Assembly (NCBI RefSeq): GCF_020080045.1
Contig: NZ_CP083451.1
Coordinates: 868,001 to 932,000, forward strand
Length of the DNA: 64,000 nt
Direction of reading: 5' to 3'
Source of the DNA: Comamonas odontotermitis
GTDB taxonomy: Bacteria > Pseudomonadota > Gammaproteobacteria > Burkholderiales > Burkholderiaceae_C
Shown piece after piece: positions 26,981 through 35,822 of this stretch. The first letter of the stretch is position 1. Each line of letters begins with the position of its first letter. The position numbers and the translations under genes were made by a program. The notes under the pieces are model-generated. The model was given only the letters and a program-made list of their open reading frames with translations. It was not told the DNA's origin and did no database searches.

Positions 26981-28387
26981 ATGCACAAAGCTTTTTACAA
27001 AACTCTGATCGGCGGCGCCGTTGCGCTGCTGGCTTCGCACTCCGCCTGGGCACTGCTGCCCATCGAGCACTGGACGCAGGACAGCGGTGCCCAGGTCTGG
27101 CTGGTGAACAGCCCGACGATCCCGATGGTGGATGTGCAGATCAATTTTGACGCGGGCAGCCGCCGCGACCCAGCCGCCCAGGCAGGCCTGGCCAGTGCAG
27201 CCGCCATGATGGTAGCCAAGGGCGTGAAGGCTGATGGTGCCCAGCCCGCGCTGGACGAAAATGCCGTCGGTGAAGCATGGGCAGACCTGGGCGCCACCTT
27301 CGAAGCTGCGGCCAGCAACGATGCGCTGAGTTTTTCGCTGCGCTCGCTGACGGATACCAGCCTGCTGGGCAAGGCGGCAGACATGGCGGCACGCCAGATG
27401 GCCCAGCCCAGCTATGACGAGACCGTCTGGCAACGCGAACGCGAACGCTGGAATGCATCGATCAAGGAAGGCAACACGCGCCCGCCCGTGGTGGCGGCAC
27501 GCGCCTTTGGCAAGGCCGTGTTTGGCTCGCACCCCTACGGCCAGCGCGCAACGGAAGCAACCCTCACCCAGATCGACCCTACTGCCATGCGCCAGTACCT
27601 GGCACGCTCGGTGGATGCCTGCCGCGCCAAGGTGACCCTGGTGGGTGCGCTTGACAAGGCGCAGGCCGATGCGCTCGTCAAGCGCCTGCTGGCCAAGATG
27701 CCTGCAACGCCTCGGGCGCAGTGCGCGCCGCCTCCTGTGGTTCCCGCTGTGCAGCCCCTGGCCAAGGCGGAGGAAATCCAGATTGCATTCGATTCAGCCC
27801 AGGCGCAGGTGCTGATCGGGCAGCCCGGCATCCGCCGTGCGGACCCCGATTTTCTGGCCGTGATGCTGGGCAACCAGATTCTGGGCGGCGGCGGTTTTGC
27901 ATCGCGCCTGATGGAAGAGGTGCGCGAAAAGCGTGGCCTGGTCTATGGCGTGTATTCCACCTTCAACCCGGGGCTGGATGCTGGCGCCTTCCAGATCGGC
28001 CTGCAAACCCGGCCCGACCAGGCTGCCCAGGCGCTGGAGGTAACGCGCGAAGTGCTGGCCACCTACATTGCCGAGGGGCCGACCGACAAGGAACTGCGCG
28101 ACGCCAAGGACAACCTCATCGGCGGCTTTGCGCTGCGCGTGGACAGCAATGCCAAGCTGCTGGGCAACGTCACCAACATTGCTTGGAACGGACTGCCACT
28201 CGATTACCTGGACCACTGGACCGACCGTGTCGAGGCCCTGAGCAAGGATGATGTGCGCAAGGCCATGGCTCGCATGGTGCAACCGGACAAGGAAGTGACC
28301 GTGGTGCTCGGAGCCAAAGCCGGTACCAAGACAGAAGCCAAGGCAGAAGCAGCTGCCGCAGGCGTGCAGCCAGGAGCCAAGCAGTAA
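26981..28387 (+). CDS. M16-family peptidase-like protein lacking the zinc motif
   Basis: A 468-residue M16 protein with signal peptide (1-24, ends AWA). Where active members have HxxEH it reads GLASAAAMMVAKG, so it cannot bind catalytic zinc. It keeps the second-half motif GGGGFASRLMEEVREKRGLVYG that serves substrate binding in the heterodimer. It is the probable regulatory subunit of the preceding enzyme. The C-terminal 25 residues are a Lys/Ala/Glu tail. Its TAA shares a base with the rsmD ATG. Confidence 0.9.
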   Translation: MHKAFYKTLIGGAVALLASHSAWALLPIEHWTQDSGAQVWLVNSPTIPMVDVQINFDAGSRRDPAAQAGLASAAAMMVAKGVKADGAQPALDENAVGEAWADLGATFEAAASNDALSFSLRSLTDTSLLGKAADMAARQMAQPSYDETVWQRERERWNASIKEGNTRPPVVAARAFGKAVFGSHPYGQRATEATLTQIDPTAMRQYLARSVDACRAKVTLVGALDKAQADALVKRLLAKMPATPRAQCAPPPVVPAVQPLAKAEEIQIAFDSAQAQVLIGQPGIRRADPDFLAVMLGNQILGGGGFASRLMEEVREKRGLVYGVYSTFNPGLDAGAFQIGLQTRPDQAAQALEVTREVLATYIAEGPTDKELRDAKDNLIGGFALRVDSNAKLLGNVTNIAWNGLPLDYLDHWTDRVEALSKDDVRKAMARMVQPDKEVTVVLGAKAGTKTEAKAEAAAAGVQPGAKQ

Positions 28388-29076
28388 TGGGACGCAGCAC
28401 CATCAAGGACGAGCGCAGCCTGCGTGCGCTGCAGGCGTTGGCCAGCCAACCTGCCGCCGCCACTGCAGCGCCTGGCAGCAAAGCCTCGGGCGCAAGCCGC
28501 TCGGCGCGCGTGGCTGCGTCGGCAGCGGGCGAGATACGCATCATCGGCGGCCAGTGGCGCCGCACCAAGCTGGCCGTGCTGACCAAGCCCGATCTGCGGC
28601 CTACGCCTGATCGCGTGCGCGAGACGCTCTTCAACTGGCTGGGGCAGGATCTGGCGGGCTGGCGCTGCCTGGACGCCTTTGCCGGTACCGGCGCGCTGGG
28701 GCTGGAGGCCGCATCGCGCGGCGCGGTACAGGTGCGCATGGTCGAATCCGATCTGCAGCTGGCTGCGCAGCTCAAGCAACTGGTGCAGAAGCTGGGCGCT
28801 ACGACGGTCGAGGTGTCGCGTGGAGATGCGCTGGCGGCCTTGCAATCGGGCAGCGGCCGCTGGGATGTGATCTTTCTCGATCCGCCGTTCTCCGGCGCCT
28901 TGTTCGAGCCCGCGCTCAAAGCCGCGCACCAGGCGCTGGCCGAGGAAGGTTTTGTCTACCTGGAGGCCCCCGAAGCCTGGAGCGACGAGCGCCTGGCACC
29001 GCTGGGGTTCATGCTGCAGCGCAGTATGAAGGCGGGTGCAGTGCATGCTCACTTGCTGCGAAAGCGCATGCTGTAG
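28387..29076 (+). CDS. rsmD: 16S rRNA (guanine-966 N2)-methyltransferase RsmD
   Basis: A 229-residue SAM methyltransferase. After a low-complexity first 45 residues it has RIIGGQWRRTKL, RPTPDRVRETLFNWL, the SAM motif LDAFAGTGALGLEA (about 99-112) and the catalytic DPPF (about 165-168). It modifies G966 in the small subunit. It starts within the TAATG overlap with the M16 partner gene, and coaD follows, an order common in betaproteobacteria. Confidence 0.95.
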   Translation: MGRSTIKDERSLRALQALASQPAAATAAPGSKASGASRSARVAASAAGEIRIIGGQWRRTKLAVLTKPDLRPTPDRVRETLFNWLGQDLAGWRCLDAFAGTGALGLEAASRGAVQVRMVESDLQLAAQLKQLVQKLGATTVEVSRGDALAALQSGSGRWDVIFLDPPFSGALFEPALKAAHQALAEEGFVYLEAPEAWSDERLAPLGFMLQRSMKAGAVHAHLLRKRML

Positions 29077-29208
29077 CCTGACTGATGGGCATTCGCCTGC
29101 GTGACAGCTTTGCCGCGCAGAACTTGAGCGAACGCCAAAATCGTTTATGCTGCGCTGCAATGCACCGGGTGGCCCGGTGCCGCTTTGCAGTGACAGCAGG
29201 AGACAAGC

Positions 29209-29715
29209 ATGACCCTGGCCATCTACCCCGGCACTTTTGATCCCATGACCCTGGGCCACGAAGATGTGGTGCGCCGCGCCTACCAGTTGTTTGGCAACGT
29301 GATCGTGGCGGTGGCCGAAGGCCACCACAAGAAAACCATGTTCTCCCTCAAGGAGCGGTTGGAGATGGCGCGCGAGGCGGTCAAGCACTATCCCAGCGTG
29401 CAGGTAGCCAGTTATTCGGGCCTGCTGCGCGACTTTGTGGTGGCCAACGGCGGCAATGCCATCGTGCGCGGCCTGCGCGCCGTGACGGACTTCGACTACG
29501 AGTTCCAGCTGGCAGGCATGAACCGCTCGCTGATGCCCGATGTGGAGGCGGTGTTTCTGACGCCAAGCACGCGCTACCAGTTCATCAGCAGCACCTTTGT
29601 GCGGGAGATTGCGATGCTCAGCGGTGAAGTGGATAAATTCGTCTCGCCTTATGTGGCCGAGCAACTGCTGCGCAAGGTGGCGCAGCGCAAGGCAGAAGAG
29701 CAGGAGCCGCGCTGA
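29209..29715 (+). CDS. coaD: Phosphopantetheine adenylyltransferase CoaD
   Basis: A 168-residue nucleotidyltransferase catalysing the fourth step of coenzyme A synthesis. It opens MTLAIYPGTFDPMTLGHED with the T/HxGH signature and carries the nucleotide-binding ISSTFVREI (about 125-133). Length is standard. CAGGAG lies upstream. Confidence 0.97.
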   Translation: MTLAIYPGTFDPMTLGHEDVVRRAYQLFGNVIVAVAEGHHKKTMFSLKERLEMAREAVKHYPSVQVASYSGLLRDFVVANGGNAIVRGLRAVTDFDYEFQLAGMNRSLMPDVEAVFLTPSTRYQFISSTFVREIAMLSGEVDKFVSPYVAEQLLRKVAQRKAEEQEPR

Positions 29716-29774
29716 TTTTTTGCGGTTGATTCCGTCGCTCTTGCCGCTTTCTGGCAGCGACGCGGCGCCAGTAT

Positions 29775-30506
29775 CTATTGCGTTTTTCCCACCCCGTAGT
29801 GCTGTGCGAGCCACTGCGTGATGCTGGCGCCCACGGCCTGCGGATGCTCCATGGTCAGCATGTGGCCGCAGCGGCCGACCCACTGCAGCTGGGCGTGCGG
29901 CACCAGGTCGGCAATTTCCTGCGCGCATTCGGGGGGCGTCAACTGGTCGCTGTCGCCACACAATAGCAGCACGGGGCAGGCGCATTGGGGCAGATGCAGG
30001 CGTGCATCGGGGCGCTCGGTGATGGCGCGGTTCTGGCGGGCCAACTGCGCACCGCCTGCGCCAAGCACCATGTCCAGATAGGCGCGTACCAGGGCTGGAT
30101 CGGCTGCGCTGTCGGCATGGAATGCCATGGCAACGTTGGCGCGAATGAGGTCTTCAAAATCTCCAGCCTCGAACATTTCGATGGCGCTTTCGCGCAGCGC
30201 ACGCATTTCGGCGCTTTCGGGCCGGGCATTGGTGCCGCACAGCACCAGTCCTGCAATGCGGTCTGGCGCTTGCCGCAATGCTTCCATGGCAATGATGCCG
30301 CCCATTGACGCACCACACAGCACCAGCTGCCCCGGATTGCCTGCCAGCAGGCGGGCGGCCATGGCTTCGATGCTGCGCTCCGCCGGGTCCATATGGGGCA
30401 AGCTGATGGTGACCTGTATGCCACGCGGCAGATGTGCCGCTACCGGCAGCCACAGCCGCTCATCGCAGCCCAGGCCCGGAACCAGAACGAGGCTGGGTTG
30501 GTTCAT
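29775..30506 (-). CDS. Alpha/beta hydrolase
   Basis: A 243-residue alpha/beta-fold hydrolase with nucleophile elbow GASMGG (Ser about 66), oxyanion region VPGLGCDERLW (about 8-18), acid in CGDSDQLTPP (about 186) and base in CGHMLTMEHP (His about 216). It could be an esterase or a BioH/MetX-like enzyme; substrate unknown. Its ATG overlaps the stop of the metallopeptidase upstream (ATGA), so the two are one operon. Confidence 0.88.
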   Translation of the reverse strand: MNQPSLVLVPGLGCDERLWLPVAAHLPRGIQVTISLPHMDPAERSIEAMAARLLAGNPGQLVLCGASMGGIIAMEALRQAPDRIAGLVLCGTNARPESAEMRALRESAIEMFEAGDFEDLIRANVAMAFHADSAADPALVRAYLDMVLGAGGAQLARQNRAITERPDARLHLPQCACPVLLLCGDSDQLTPPECAQEIADLVPHAQLQWVGRCGHMLTMEHPQAVGASITQWLAQHYGVGKTQ

Positions 30507-31663
30507 GGCGCCTGCAGCGGAGGGGAGATGGGTGACAGCACGCCTGCTCCTGAGGCGTGGAGCGGGTGCGGGCGGCGCACCAGTTCATGTACGTAGCGTA
30601 GCTTGAGCAGCGCCCCTCCGGAGAGGGCGAAAGGGTATGCATCAAGCTGGCCCAGGCTGCGGTTGAGGCTGTTGAGCAGCAGGGTCACCGGCACCCACTG
30701 GGCCACCATGGTTTCAAACGAGGGCGGGGGTTGCGAAAACGGGTCTTCCACCTGTACGGCAGGAGGGGCAGCGGTTTCAGGCACGCACAGCTGCGTGCTG
30801 TAGCTGGCTGCGGTCTCCAGCAGATCAACCAGATGCAGATAGTGCGCCCAGGATTCTGCCCAATCTTCCCACGGGTGGGCGCTGGCATAGGCGCTGGCGA
30901 AATGCGGGCTCCACTGCGCATAGCTGGGTGGGTTGGCGTAGTAGTTTTGCAGCGCTTGATGGTAGTCCTGCCGTTCGTCGCCAAACAACTGGCGAAAGCT
31001 CTCCAGCTCGCCCCCATCGCGCACCAGCTTGTCCCAGAAGAAGTGCCCGGATTCATGCCGCAGGTGACCGAGCAGGGTGCGGTAGGGTTCGTGCAAGGCC
31101 ACCCTGCGGCGCACACGTTCGTCATCATCCGCTTCAGCGATATTGATCGTGATCAAGCCACTGGCATGGCCGGTGATGACGGGCGACCCAGGCACATCGG
31201 CCAGAAACTGGTAATGCGGCGACCAGCCAGGCTCCTGCGGATGCAGGCCCAGCCGTGCCAGCGTGTAGTACAACTGGCGCTTGGCAGCTTCCAGTTTGCG
31301 CCAGCGCAGGGTATTGCCATCCACCGACAGATCGGGCAGCACCAGCGTCTGCCGGCAGGCACTGCACAGGGCGTGCGGATCTTCGGCCGGAATCGCGAAG
31401 TTGCAGGCCTGGTACTGCAGACGGTTGGCGCACATGCGGTAGTGCTGGGTCTTCTCGGGCACTCCAGGCTGGGCCGTGGCTGGGGCGGCCAGGTTGCGAT
31501 AGCGCTGGTAAGGGCCGGTCGTGGCATCTGCTGCTGAATCCACCTGCAAGGCTGCGACGGTATTGCTGTCGGGCAGATAGGCCAGTACTGCGCCGCAATG
31601 CACGCATTGCTCGCTTTCAAAAAAAACAAGGTGACCGCATTGGTCGCAATGAAACATGCGCAT
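30503..31663 (-). CDS. Zinc-ribbon putative metallopeptidase
   Basis: A 386-residue cytoplasmic protein. An N-terminal zinc ribbon CDQCGH...CVHCG (about 6-23) and a second cysteine pair near CSACR (about 97-101) are followed by a domain with HLRHESGHFFWDKL (about 200-213), an H-E-x-x-H-type zinc peptidase motif. It matches a family of putative zinc-binding peptidases in proteobacteria whose substrates are not known to me. Confidence 0.8.
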   Translation of the reverse strand: MRMFHCDQCGHLVFFESEQCVHCGAVLAYLPDSNTVAALQVDSAADATTGPYQRYRNLAAPATAQPGVPEKTQHYRMCANRLQYQACNFAIPAEDPHALCSACRQTLVLPDLSVDGNTLRWRKLEAAKRQLYYTLARLGLHPQEPGWSPHYQFLADVPGSPVITGHASGLITINIAEADDDERVRRRVALHEPYRTLLGHLRHESGHFFWDKLVRDGGELESFRQLFGDERQDYHQALQNYYANPPSYAQWSPHFASAYASAHPWEDWAESWAHYLHLVDLLETAASYSTQLCVPETAAPPAVQVEDPFSQPPPSFETMVAQWVPVTLLLNSLNRSLGQLDAYPFALSGGALLKLRYVHELVRRPHPLHASGAGVLSPISPPLQAP

Positions 31664-31746
31664 GGATCAAGCTTAACCGAGATGGCCCATGACACCAAGG
31701 GAATGCGGGGGTGAGGTGTGGCACGGAGCTGCACCCAGGCGGCAAT

Positions 31747-31773
31747 AAAAAAACAGGCCCGAGGGCCTGTTTC
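31747..31773 (-). terminator. Terminator after the BON lipoprotein gene
   Basis: Ten-base stem AAACAGGCCC / GGGCCTGTTT with a 2-base turn, followed on the minus strand by TTTTTTTATT. It lies about 20 bases past the gene's stop. Confidence 0.88.
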
Positions 31774-31790
31774 TTGAAGGTGATGACCGC

Positions 31791-32111
31791 TTATTGCTTG
31801 ACGATCAGGCTGTTGCGCACTTCGGTCACGCCCTTGACGGAGCGGGCCAGTTCGCCTGCGCGATCCTTTTCAGCTTGCGACTTGGCAAAGCCGGACAGTT
31901 GCACGATGCCGCCGTCGATGGTCTTGACGTTGATGCTGGAGGCCGAGGTGCCTGCATCATTGGCCAGCTTGGCCTTCACGGCGGTGGTTACGGCCGATCC
32001 GTCGATGTACTCACCCACGGTTTCCTGCTTGCGGGCTACGGAGCAGCCAGTAGCCATGACCACGGTTGCACCAGCCAGAGCGGCGATAGCGATAGCACGG
32101 GACAGATTCAT
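31791..32111 (-). CDS. BON-domain lipoprotein
   Basis: A 106-residue protein with lipoprotein signal (ATGC lipobox, Cys about 24 in VMATGCSV) and one BON domain (about 40-105, ending GVTEVRNSLIVKQ). BON proteins (OsmY, DolP) associate with membranes and are typically induced by osmotic or envelope stress. GAGGAAA upstream fixes the start. It precedes DUF883 and DUF1328 genes of similar stress character. Confidence 0.88.
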   Translation of the reverse strand: MNLSRAIAIAALAGATVVMATGCSVARKQETVGEYIDGSAVTTAVKAKLANDAGTSASSINVKTIDGGIVQLSGFAKSQAEKDRAGELARSVKGVTEVRNSLIVKQ

Positions 32112-32210
32112 ACGATTTCCTCGGTTAGATAGGTGCTTTGACAATCAATCGGCATGTGCACCCTTTGTAATTCAGTGCCGACAGATAACTTGACAGGCGC
32201 GGAGCAGGGC

Positions 32211-32597
32211 TCAGTCGCGGCGGCGGGTTGCCATGATGACCAGGGTTGCCAGCGCAGCGCCTGCAGCCATGGCGATGGCCATCGACTTGCCGGGCTGATC
32301 CGAGACATACTCATTGGCGCGCTCTTGCGCACGGTAGAACTGTTCGCGGGCACGGTGGGAGGTGTCGGCAGCATGGCGAATGCCACGTTCGGCGAAATGC
32401 TGGGCGCGGGACGCAATGTTGTCGATGGAGTGGCGCTTTTCATTGCCGAACTCATCAATGGCGCGCTCTGCCTTGTGTGCAGCCGAATGAACCGCCTTGC
32501 GGGTGGAGTGCACTGCGCTTTCTGCACCGTCCAACACGTCATTGGCAACGTCGTGTGCTTTGTCTACGGCTTCCTGTGCAATTTTCTCAGTACTCAT
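32211..32597 (-). CDS. DUF883 (ElaB/YqjD-like) membrane-anchored protein
   Basis: A 128-residue protein, mostly a long charged amphipathic helix (residues 1-100, many Ala/Glu/His/Arg) followed by one C-terminal hydrophobic helix (about 104-122) and the ending ATRRRD. YqjD/ElaB proteins bind ribosomes at the membrane in stationary phase in E. coli; the role here is inferred from that. Start at 32597, since the upstream frame has no ribosome site. Confidence 0.85.
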   Translation of the reverse strand: MSTEKIAQEAVDKAHDVANDVLDGAESAVHSTRKAVHSAAHKAERAIDEFGNEKRHSIDNIASRAQHFAERGIRHAADTSHRAREQFYRAQERANEYVSDQPGKSMAIAMAAGAALATLVIMATRRRD

Positions 32598-32704
32598 GTG
32601 AGCCCCTTTCTTTGTATTCAATGGTGATGGTGCAGTGTAGGTTGACCTGCGGCAGCATCTCAAATGTATCCGGAGGTGAGCCGGGCTTCAAGCGCTGCCG
32701 CTGC

Positions 32705-32866
32705 TTACTTCTTTAACAAGCCTGCCAGGAACGAAATCACGGCCAATACGATGAAGACGAAGAACAGGATCTTCGCGATACCCACGGCACCAGCGGCGAT
32801 GCCACCAAAGCCGAACACGGCAGCAATCAGTGCAATCACCAGAAATACAACAGCGTAATGCAGCAT
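32705..32866 (-). CDS. DUF1328 (YtjA-like) small membrane protein
   Basis: A 53-residue protein, [20 protein letters not shown] and onward, with two hydrophobic helices (about 4-28 and 33-50) split by a glycine-rich turn ([14 protein letters not shown]) and ending LLKK. It matches the DUF1328 family. AAGGAGA lies 6 bases upstream of the ATG. These genes are often stress-induced with BON and DUF883 genes, as found here. Confidence 0.85.
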   Translation of the reverse strand: MLHYAVVFLVIALIAAVFGFGGIAAGAVGIAKILFFVFIVLAVISFLAGLLKK

Positions 32867-33079
32867 TGTCTTCTCCTTTTTCTCTGCGCTATTTCTACAA
32901 AAGAGCGATGGATTGATTGTGCAAAGGTGTTGTGATGGCCTGTGCCGGTCAGGGCGGGGTTAGGGTGTAGGAGGAATCTTGCAGTTTTGCAGCATGCCGT
33001 ATGCGCCCGCCTGTGCTTTGGCTTGGGAATGGAGCAAGAACGCGCCTTGCAAGAAGCCCCGTGGCCTTTTCATCAAAGC

Positions 33080-34456
33080 CTATGACACGCTGATCTGGTT
33101 GGTTTTTTCCCGGTGGCCGCCTGGCTGCGGCAGCACGGCTTCCACCAAAGTCCCTCGCTGCGGGGCTGATCGGATGTTGAGCCTGCCGCCCAGCGCCTCG
33201 ACCCGGTGCCGCATGCCCGCCAGACCGTGCGATGACGGATTGACGGACAGAGGATCAAAACCCACGCCGTTGTCCTGCACCTGAATGGCAATGTGAGAGG
33301 GGTGGTTCTGCAGATGTACCTGCACCTGCGTGGCCTTGGCGTATTTGCCGATATTGGTGAGCGATTCCTGCACCAGGCGGTAGATGGTCAGCTGCGTGGT
33401 CTCCGGAACATGGACGGTCTCCAGATCCAGATCCACGGCGATGTTGGAACTGTCCGAGAACTCCTTGCCCAGAATCTCCAGAGAAGGCGTCAGGCCCAGG
33501 TTCGAGAGTGAGGAGGGGCGCAGGTTTTCGATGATGCGGCGCTTGAGGGCGATGCCGCTGTTGAGCGTCTCGATCAGATGCTGGATGCGTTCCTGCACAT
33601 CCGGCATCGACATGTCGATCTTGGACTTGAGCCGCGCGACATCGAGCTTGGCTGCGGTGAGCAGGGCCCCGAGTTCGTCGTGCAGCTCACGCGCCAGGTG
33701 GGCGCGCTCGTCCTCACGCACCTGCTGCAGGTGCGTGGCCAGTTCGGTCAGCGAGGCGGTGCGCTGACGCACCTGTTTTTCCAGTTGATCGCGCTCGTCC
33801 TGCAACAGCTTCTGCTCGCGCAGCATCAGGTCGGTCAGGCGGTTGGATTGGCGCAGATACAGGTAGAACGCAATCAGGCCAATGACGCTGACCACGGCAA
33901 TGCCGATGCGCGACAGCGCCAGAGACCGGACGATCTCCGCTTCATTGTGGGCACGTCGTTCATTGCTGTGGGTCACCAGTTCAGCCCCCAGGCTGCGCAC
34001 CCTGTCCATCGACGCCTTGCCATCGGGGCTGTTGATGAGGTGGCGCCAGGCGCTGTCAAAGCCTCCCTTGCGCAATTGCACGCTCAGATCCATTTCGTTG
34101 ATGCGCTTGGCCACTTCTCGGCCCAGCAGCGACGAGATCTGCAGGTCTTCTGGAAACAGGCTGTAAATGGCGCGCAGTTCGTCGACGGCGTTGTCCACAT
34201 TGGTGGACGCCTGCTGGTAGGTGTCGAGGTAGCGCTCTTCGCCGGTCAGCAGATAGCCGCGCACACTGGTTTCGGCATCGGCCATCTGCTGCATCAGCTT
34301 GTCCAGCGTGGTACGAGTCTGGAAGGTGATGCTGAGGTTCTGCAGCGAGTCGTTGGAGCGGTAGTAGCCGACTTCGTTAATGCCGATCAGAACCAGCGCG
34401 GCCAGGAAGGCCGCAGGCAGGCTGATGGCCCATTTGCGCAAGTGCGACCAACGCAT
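33080..34456 (-). CDS. CHASE3-domain sensor histidine kinase (NarL/UhpB class)
   Basis: A 458-residue inner-membrane kinase. Helix 1 is residues 10-28, a CHASE3 periplasmic region spans about 35-175 (ETSVRGYLLTGEERYL is its hallmark), and helix 2 is about 183-203. Then come a coiled coil, the HisKA_3 phosphoacceptor ARELHDELGALLT (His about 258) and a HATPase with NIGKYAKAT, DNGVGFD and GLAGMRHRVEALGG. AAAGGA favours the ATG at 34456. It is divergent from the response regulator at 34574, its likely partner. Confidence 0.93.
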   Translation of the reverse strand: MRWSHLRKWAISLPAAFLAALVLIGINEVGYYRSNDSLQNLSITFQTRTTLDKLMQQMADAETSVRGYLLTGEERYLDTYQQASTNVDNAVDELRAIYSLFPEDLQISSLLGREVAKRINEMDLSVQLRKGGFDSAWRHLINSPDGKASMDRVRSLGAELVTHSNERRAHNEAEIVRSLALSRIGIAVVSVIGLIAFYLYLRQSNRLTDLMLREQKLLQDERDQLEKQVRQRTASLTELATHLQQVREDERAHLARELHDELGALLTAAKLDVARLKSKIDMSMPDVQERIQHLIETLNSGIALKRRIIENLRPSSLSNLGLTPSLEILGKEFSDSSNIAVDLDLETVHVPETTQLTIYRLVQESLTNIGKYAKATQVQVHLQNHPSHIAIQVQDNGVGFDPLSVNPSSHGLAGMRHRVEALGGRLNIRSAPQRGTLVEAVLPQPGGHREKTNQISVS

Positions 34457-34573
34457 GAGCATCCTTTTCTTTCTAGTTTGGGTATATGCTATTCATAATA
34501 GAGCAATTGCTCTGCTGTGTACGCATGGCAGCGATTCGTAATACCTGTTGCCGTGCGCAATACAAGGAGGCTT

Positions 34574-35206
34574 ATGATCAAAGTTGGAATCGTGGACGAC
34601 CACGCCATTGTCCGTTCAGGCCTGAAGCAGTTTCTGGCTGAGCATGTGGACCTGCGTGTGGTGGGCGAGGCCGCCAATGGCCGTGAAGCCATTGACCTGG
34701 TCCGCAATGAAGAAATCGACGTGCTGATCATGGACCTGTCGATGCCCGGGCAAAGCGGTATTGATGCCCTGGCCATGCTGCGTGCCAAGGCGCCAGACAT
34801 GGGCATCCTGATCCTGAGCGGTTATCCGGAAGAGCACTATGCGATCAATCTGATCCGGCAGGGCGCAAGCGGCTATCTGAACAAGGAATGCGATCCCGCC
34901 GAGATCGTCGAAGCCCTGCGCACCATCTCTCTGGGCAAGCGCTATCTGACCCCCACGGTGGCGGATCTGCTGGCGCAGCAACTGCACCGCAAGGACGATG
35001 TGCCGCCGCATGAACAATTGTCGGAGCGCGAGTTCCAGGTGTTCCTGAAGCTGGCGCGGGGCGAGACGGCAGGCAATATTGCCGATCAGCTCTCGCTGAG
35101 TGTCAAGACCGTGAGCACCTACCGCACGCGCCTGATGGAAAAGATGGGCTTGTCGTCCAACAGCGACCTGACCTATTACGCGCTCAAGAATGGCCTGATC
35201 GACTGA
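34574..35206 (+). CDS. LuxR/NarL-family response regulator
   Basis: A 210-residue regulator. The receiver (1-120) has DD at 8-9, phosphoacceptor Asp54 (LIMDLSMP) and Lys in NKECDP (about 104). The C-terminal LuxR helix-turn-helix is LSEREFQVFLKLARGETA to VSTYRTRLMEKM. A strong AAGGAGG precedes the ATG. It is divergent from the CHASE3 kinase with a gap of 117 bases that must hold both promoters. It likely controls the nearby BON-DUF883-DUF1328 genes, by position only. Confidence 0.94.
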   Translation: MIKVGIVDDHAIVRSGLKQFLAEHVDLRVVGEAANGREAIDLVRNEEIDVLIMDLSMPGQSGIDALAMLRAKAPDMGILILSGYPEEHYAINLIRQGASGYLNKECDPAEIVEALRTISLGKRYLTPTVADLLAQQLHRKDDVPPHEQLSEREFQVFLKLARGETAGNIADQLSLSVKTVSTYRTRLMEKMGLSSNSDLTYYALKNGLID

Positions 35207-35224
35207 GCGCGAAAGTCTTGAATC

Positions 35225-35252
35225 AAAAAATGCGGCAATTGCCGCATTTTTT
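35225..35252. terminator. Bidirectional terminator between two regulator genes
   Basis: A perfect 28-base palindrome: six A, TGCGGCAATTGCCGCA, six T. It lies 18 bases past the plus-strand regulator and 18 bases past the stop of the minus-strand receiver gene, so it serves both. Confidence 0.93.
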
Positions 35253-35270
35253 GATGAGGAAAGGTTGTTG

Positions 35271-35657
35271 TCAGCGGATGTTGGACGAGCGCTCCATGCA
35301 GTAATCGATCAGCGCATCAATGTCCTGTGATTTGTCGAACACACGGTTGGCACCCAACTGCGTGCAGCGCTCGCGCATATTGGGTGTCGCGTAGTTGCTC
35401 AGAACCACCAGGTGTTTTGCTGGCTCGCGCTTGCGCAACTTCTCCAGCACGCCCAGGCCACTGCCTTCCTGCAGGAAGATGTCGACGATGGCCAGGTCCC
35501 AATCGGCAGTATTGTCCTGCAGCCAGGATGTAGCAGCGGACTCGGTACTGGCATGGCCTACCGTTTCCACATCCGCCAGATCTTCCAGGGTGGCGATCAG
35601 GTTTTCGCGGATCGTCTTGTTGTCTTCTACTAAATAGGTTCTCAATCGGCGTGGCAT
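35271..35657 (-). CDS. Single-domain response regulator (receiver only)
   Basis: A 128-residue CheY-like protein: acidic pair EDN (about 10-12), phosphoacceptor Asp in LAIVDIFLQ (about 57), Ser in VVLSNYA and Lys in VFDKSQD (about 108). No output domain. It lies next to the CHASE3 kinase/LuxR regulator pair and could be a phosphate sink or second target of that kinase. Start at 35657 chosen because the receiver fold begins directly there. Confidence 0.88.
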   Translation of the reverse strand: MPRRLRTYLVEDNKTIRENLIATLEDLADVETVGHASTESAATSWLQDNTADWDLAIVDIFLQEGSGLGVLEKLRKREPAKHLVVLSNYATPNMRERCTQLGANRVFDKSQDIDALIDYCMERSSNIR

Positions 35658-35822
35658 TGTTCTGGGACACAGGTTTGTGACGTGCTGTAACAATGATACC
35701 AAGGCCAGCGGCTCATGCCATCGGTGTGCAGGGCAGGTGCGAGTAGGACAACTTCGACAAAAGCCGGTTTGGCGTGGACTTTGACACGGTCTGGCGGCTT
35801 GCCGCGCGGTCTTTGCGCGTGT

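Noticed and set aside
29730..29775. Inverted repeat between coaD and the hydrolase gene, considered as a terminator
   Set aside because: GTCGCT/AGCGAC pairs only with a broken inner stem and no T-run follows on either strand.
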